From positions 1-64,000 of the forward strand of contig JAKFVT010000028.1 in the NCBI GenBank assembly GCA_021732005.1: 64,000 nucleotides of DNA, written 5' to 3'. Numbering within the stretch: the stretch's first letter is position 1; each line of letters starts with the position of its first letter. A model generated the notes under the pieces. That model was not told the origin of the DNA, made no database searches, and saw nothing but the letters and a program-made list of their open reading frames with translations. Of the stretch, positions 62,071 through 64,000 are shown one piece after another. Made by a program: the position numbers and the translations under genes. The DNA comes from Mycobacterium sp. (GTDB lineage Bacteria; Actinomycetota; Actinomycetes; Mycobacteriales; Mycobacteriaceae).

Positions 62071-62847
62071 CTAGCTGTTCAGGGCATCCGGCGATTCGGG
62101 CAGAACCTGACCGCCGTCCACGGCGATCGCCTGACCGGTGATGTAACCGGCCTCCACGGTGGCCAGGAAGGCGGCCAGATGGCCGATGTCCTCCGGCTTG
62201 CCCAACGCCCCCGCCGGGATAGCCTTGGTCATCCCGGCGATGTAGTCCTCGCCCATGTCCGCCAGGCCCTCGGTGAAGATGTTGCCCGGCAGCACGGCAT
62301 TGACGGTGATCCCGTGCGGCGCCAATTCGATTGCGGCGGTGCGCATGAAGCCGAGCTGAGCGGCCTTCGACGCCCCGTAGTGCGACCATCCCGGAAAGCC
62401 GGTGATCGGACCGGTGATCGATGACGTCAGAATCACCCGACCGCGCCCGGAGGCGATCAGGGCGTCCAGGCAGGCCTGCACGGTGAACACATTGCCCTTG
62501 ACGTTGACGTCGAGGACCTCGCCCAGTTGGGCCGGCGTCATCGTGGCCAAGGGCGCCTCGGGGAAGATGCCGGCGTTGGCGCAGACGACGTCGATGCCGC
62601 CGAACGCGTCGATGACCGAGGCGGCCAGTTCGGCGCACGCCACCGGATCGGTGACATCGGTCTTGATTCCCAACACCTTTCCGCTGCCCAGCGCATCCAG
62701 CTCCGCGACCACCGAGTCCAATTCGGTGGTCGACCGCGCGGCGATCGCGACATCGGCGCCCGCAGTGGCGAACACCGAGGCGATGCCGCGCCCGATGCCC
62801 TTGCTGCCACCGGTGACCACCACGGACGTCGACTGCAGATCAAACAC
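62071..62847 (-). CDS. Short-chain dehydrogenase/reductase
   Basis: 258 residues from GTG 62847, selected by AAGGAGA with five-base spacing. [18 protein letters not shown], catalytic [23 protein letters not shown] with Tyr and Lys, and the C-terminal [17 protein letters not shown]. Upstream frame to 63189 is shadow. It sits between the kinase gene (27-base gap) and the GntR regulator. Confidence 0.88.
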   Translation of the reverse strand: MFDLQSTSVVVTGGSKGIGRGIASVFATAGADVAIAARSTTELDSVVAELDALGSGKVLGIKTDVTDPVACAELAASVIDAFGGIDVVCANAGIFPEAPLATMTPAQLGEVLDVNVKGNVFTVQACLDALIASGRGRVILTSSITGPITGFPGWSHYGASKAAQLGFMRTAAIELAPHGITVNAVLPGNIFTEGLADMGEDYIAGMTKAIPAGALGKPEDIGHLAAFLATVEAGYITGQAIAVDGGQVLPESPDALNS

Positions 62848-62873
62848 GCGTATCTCCTTGCCTAGAAAGGGTT

Positions 62874-63887
62874 TCAAACCCGGGATCCGAAGATCGCATC
62901 CTGCAACCAGGTGCGGTCCTCCAGATACCGTTGCGCCAGCCGGGCGGTGTTGGGGGCGAAGTCTTCGCCGAGCTCTGCCGCCGCATCGGCGTCGGCATGC
63001 GAGGCGATCCAGGCGGTCAGGTTGATCCGGCGCAGCATCACGAACGTCGGGACGAGCGCCAAGTGGTCGGCGGGCAGCGTCCCGGCTTCGAAGTAGCCCG
63101 TGAGCCACTCCGCGATGATGCGCTCGCCGGCCGGGGTGTCCTCGATGAACGACACCGCGGCGCCCAGATCGGCCAGGTACCAGGACCACCCGCAGTCGTC
63201 GAAGTCGATCACGGTGATGCCTGCGCCCGCGTCGGTCGGGTTCACCATCAGGTTGGCCAACCGCAGATCGGCGTGTACCAATCCGAATCGGTCGGGCGCC
63301 GAACCGAAATCGGTGAGCTTTGCGACGATGTCATCGGCTGCGCGCTGGATCACGGCCCGGTCATCGTCGGTGAGGCCGGGCGCCAGCCGCCAATTACCCC
63401 ACCGGGCGTCCGGACCGAGGATGGTGTCGAGGTCCCAGCGGAACCGGGTGAACTCGGATGGAAACGTCCAGTTCCTGGCGTGCTCGTGCATGACGGCGGT
63501 GAGCCTGCCGAGTTGGTCGAACCCGACGACCTCGGGATCGTCTTCCGCGGTGCAGCCCGCGACGAAAGTCACGGCGTCGACGTGCAAGACATCACCGTCG
63601 ACCTCGGCGGCCACGACGTCGGTTCCGTCGCGGGCGGCGATCAGCTCCGGCGTCAGCACCGATGTCTCCCTGCGGAGAGCCTTCATCCACGCCAGCTCGG
63701 AGCGGATCGCCTCCAGCGAGTGATAGCCCGGCCGGTGCACCCGCAAGACGATCGGATCGTCGTCCTCGACGAGGTACGTGGCGTTCTCGGACAGGCTGAG
63801 CAGCCGCAATGGCGTGGTGTCCGCACGACCGTAAGCGGGCAGTGCTGCACGCGCGAAGGACTCATGAGTCGGCGGCAGTCCCGGCAT
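62874..63887 (-). CDS. APH-fold small-molecule kinase (homoserine/choline/hydroxylysine kinase type)
   Basis: 337 residues from ATG 63887 (GTG 63893 possible). The catalytic loop [13 protein letters not shown] (HxDxxxxN) and metal motif [17 protein letters not shown] are those of phosphotransferase enzyme family APH, with [15 protein letters not shown] N-lobe sequence ([12 protein letters not shown]). The best relatives in this size class phosphorylate amino alcohols or amino acids. It is the first gene of a kinase-SDR-GntR operon, which may belong to the neighbouring nitrogen-compound pathway. Confidence 0.85.
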   Translation of the reverse strand: MPGLPPTHESFARAALPAYGRADTTPLRLLSLSENATYLVEDDDPIVLRVHRPGYHSLEAIRSELAWMKALRRETSVLTPELIAARDGTDVVAAEVDGDVLHVDAVTFVAGCTAEDDPEVVGFDQLGRLTAVMHEHARNWTFPSEFTRFRWDLDTILGPDARWGNWRLAPGLTDDDRAVIQRAADDIVAKLTDFGSAPDRFGLVHADLRLANLMVNPTDAGAGITVIDFDDCGWSWYLADLGAAVSFIEDTPAGERIIAEWLTGYFEAGTLPADHLALVPTFVMLRRINLTAWIASHADADAAAELGEDFAPNTARLAQRYLEDRTWLQDAIFGSRV

Positions 63888-63969
63888 GGGCACCAGTGTG
63901 GACCATAACGGGGAGGCGAGCAGACCAAATCCGCATATTTAACGTCCTTGTTTCGTAGCTGGGTTTTGG

Positions 63970-63985
63970 GAAACACACAGGAAAC
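63970..63985. promoter_or_regulatory. Candidate GlnR box
   Basis: GAAAC (63970-63974), six bases, GAAAC (63981-63985) gives the AC-n9-AC spacing of actinobacterial GlnR sites (gTnAC-n6-GaAAC). It lies 83 bases upstream of the kinase gene and may equally serve a gene beyond the right edge. GlnR activates nitrogen-scavenging genes in mycobacteria. The rest of this 113-base stretch is AT-richer than average (CATATTTAAC near 63933) and shows no other feature. Confidence 0.4.
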
Positions 63986-64000
63986 ATCACTTGCGTATCG

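Noticed and set aside
62869..62881. GGGTTTCAAACCC palindrome at the end of the kinase gene
   Set aside because: Short, overlaps the stop codon, and no regulator or promoter is associated; probably chance or a weak mRNA hairpin.
1..64000. CRISPR arrays, insertion sequences, prophage genes, replication origin
   Set aside because: No regularly spaced repeats, transposase, integrase, terminal inverted repeats or DnaA-box cluster was seen on reading both strands.

Overview
The window looks like the chromosome of a mycobacterium, most likely a rapid-growing Mycolicibacterium-type species. Support comes from the very high GC content, frequent GTG starts, 4-base ATGA/GTGA gene overlaps, and a long block whose gene order matches, from memory, the M. 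tuberculosis Rv0938 to Rv0902c region. Orthologues recognised in that block are ligD, ku, the Rv0927c/Rv0926c pair, mntH, Rv0914c/Rv0913c, Rv0910/Rv0909, ctpE, Rv0907, Rv0906, echA6, accD3 and prrA/prrB. No insertion sequence, phage gene, CRISPR array or rRNA was seen. Coding density is high and no gene-free stretch exceeds 300 bases; the longest gaps are about 210-230 bases (near 17982-18209 and 48633-48842).

Layout. 1-3729: tail of a DUF222/HNH protein, then the NHEJ pair ligD (minus) and ku (plus) with a small exported protein between them. 3868-7661: reductase pair, two small exported proteins and the metal transporter mntH. 7664-12137: a gamma-glutamylcyclotransferase/poly-gamma-glutamate hydrolase fusion, an acyl-adenylate plus acyl-reductase pair, and a DUF1365 protein. 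12191-13482: sigK and rskA. 13479-18000: YbdK-type ligase, F420-type oxidoreductase, small coupled ORFs, tRNA-Arg(CCT), a diguanylate cyclase and a GAF-ANTAR regulator. 18210-23150: thiolase, carotenoid oxygenase, double HxlR regulator, lipoprotein and an Hsp20 under a perfect CIRCE element. 23259-31241: GAF-EAL protein, acetyltransferase, membrane protein, ABC-F ATPase with a WhiB7-like promoter and leader ORF, DUF985 cupin, BKACE, an RCK-pore-RCK channel and a YihY-like protein. 31238-34302: amidohydrolase and a DosR-like regulator around a DosR box, small proteins, and the Rv0910/Rv0909 pair. 34306-41655: ctpE, a serine hydrolase, an NAPE-PLD-like hydrolase, echA6 and accD3. 41672-43568: a TetR and acyl-CoA dehydrogenase pair around two strong operators. 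43565-48632: NUDIX-like regulator, phosphoribosyltransferase and a heterodimeric ABC exporter behind a SoxR-type promoter. 48843-50898: prrAB. 50895-63887: an accessory-looking catabolic region with a peptide-type binding protein, tandem ureohydrolases, class II aldolase, 2-hydroxyacid dehydrogenase, creatininase, four SDRs, two TetR and one GntR regulator, an FKBP and an APH-fold kinase.

How the parts fit. The right-hand region reads as a regulated pathway for a nitrogen-rich compound. Two ureohydrolases and a creatininase-family amidohydrolase would release urea or open amide rings. The aldolase, hydroxyacid dehydrogenase and SDRs would process the carbon skeleton. Related TTTCGATA-type operator sequences flank the hydroxyacid dehydrogenase. 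Elsewhere the richest signals are regulatory: WhiB7-, SoxR-, DosR-, KstR-, HrcA- and GlnR-like sites, each next to a gene whose function suits that regulator.
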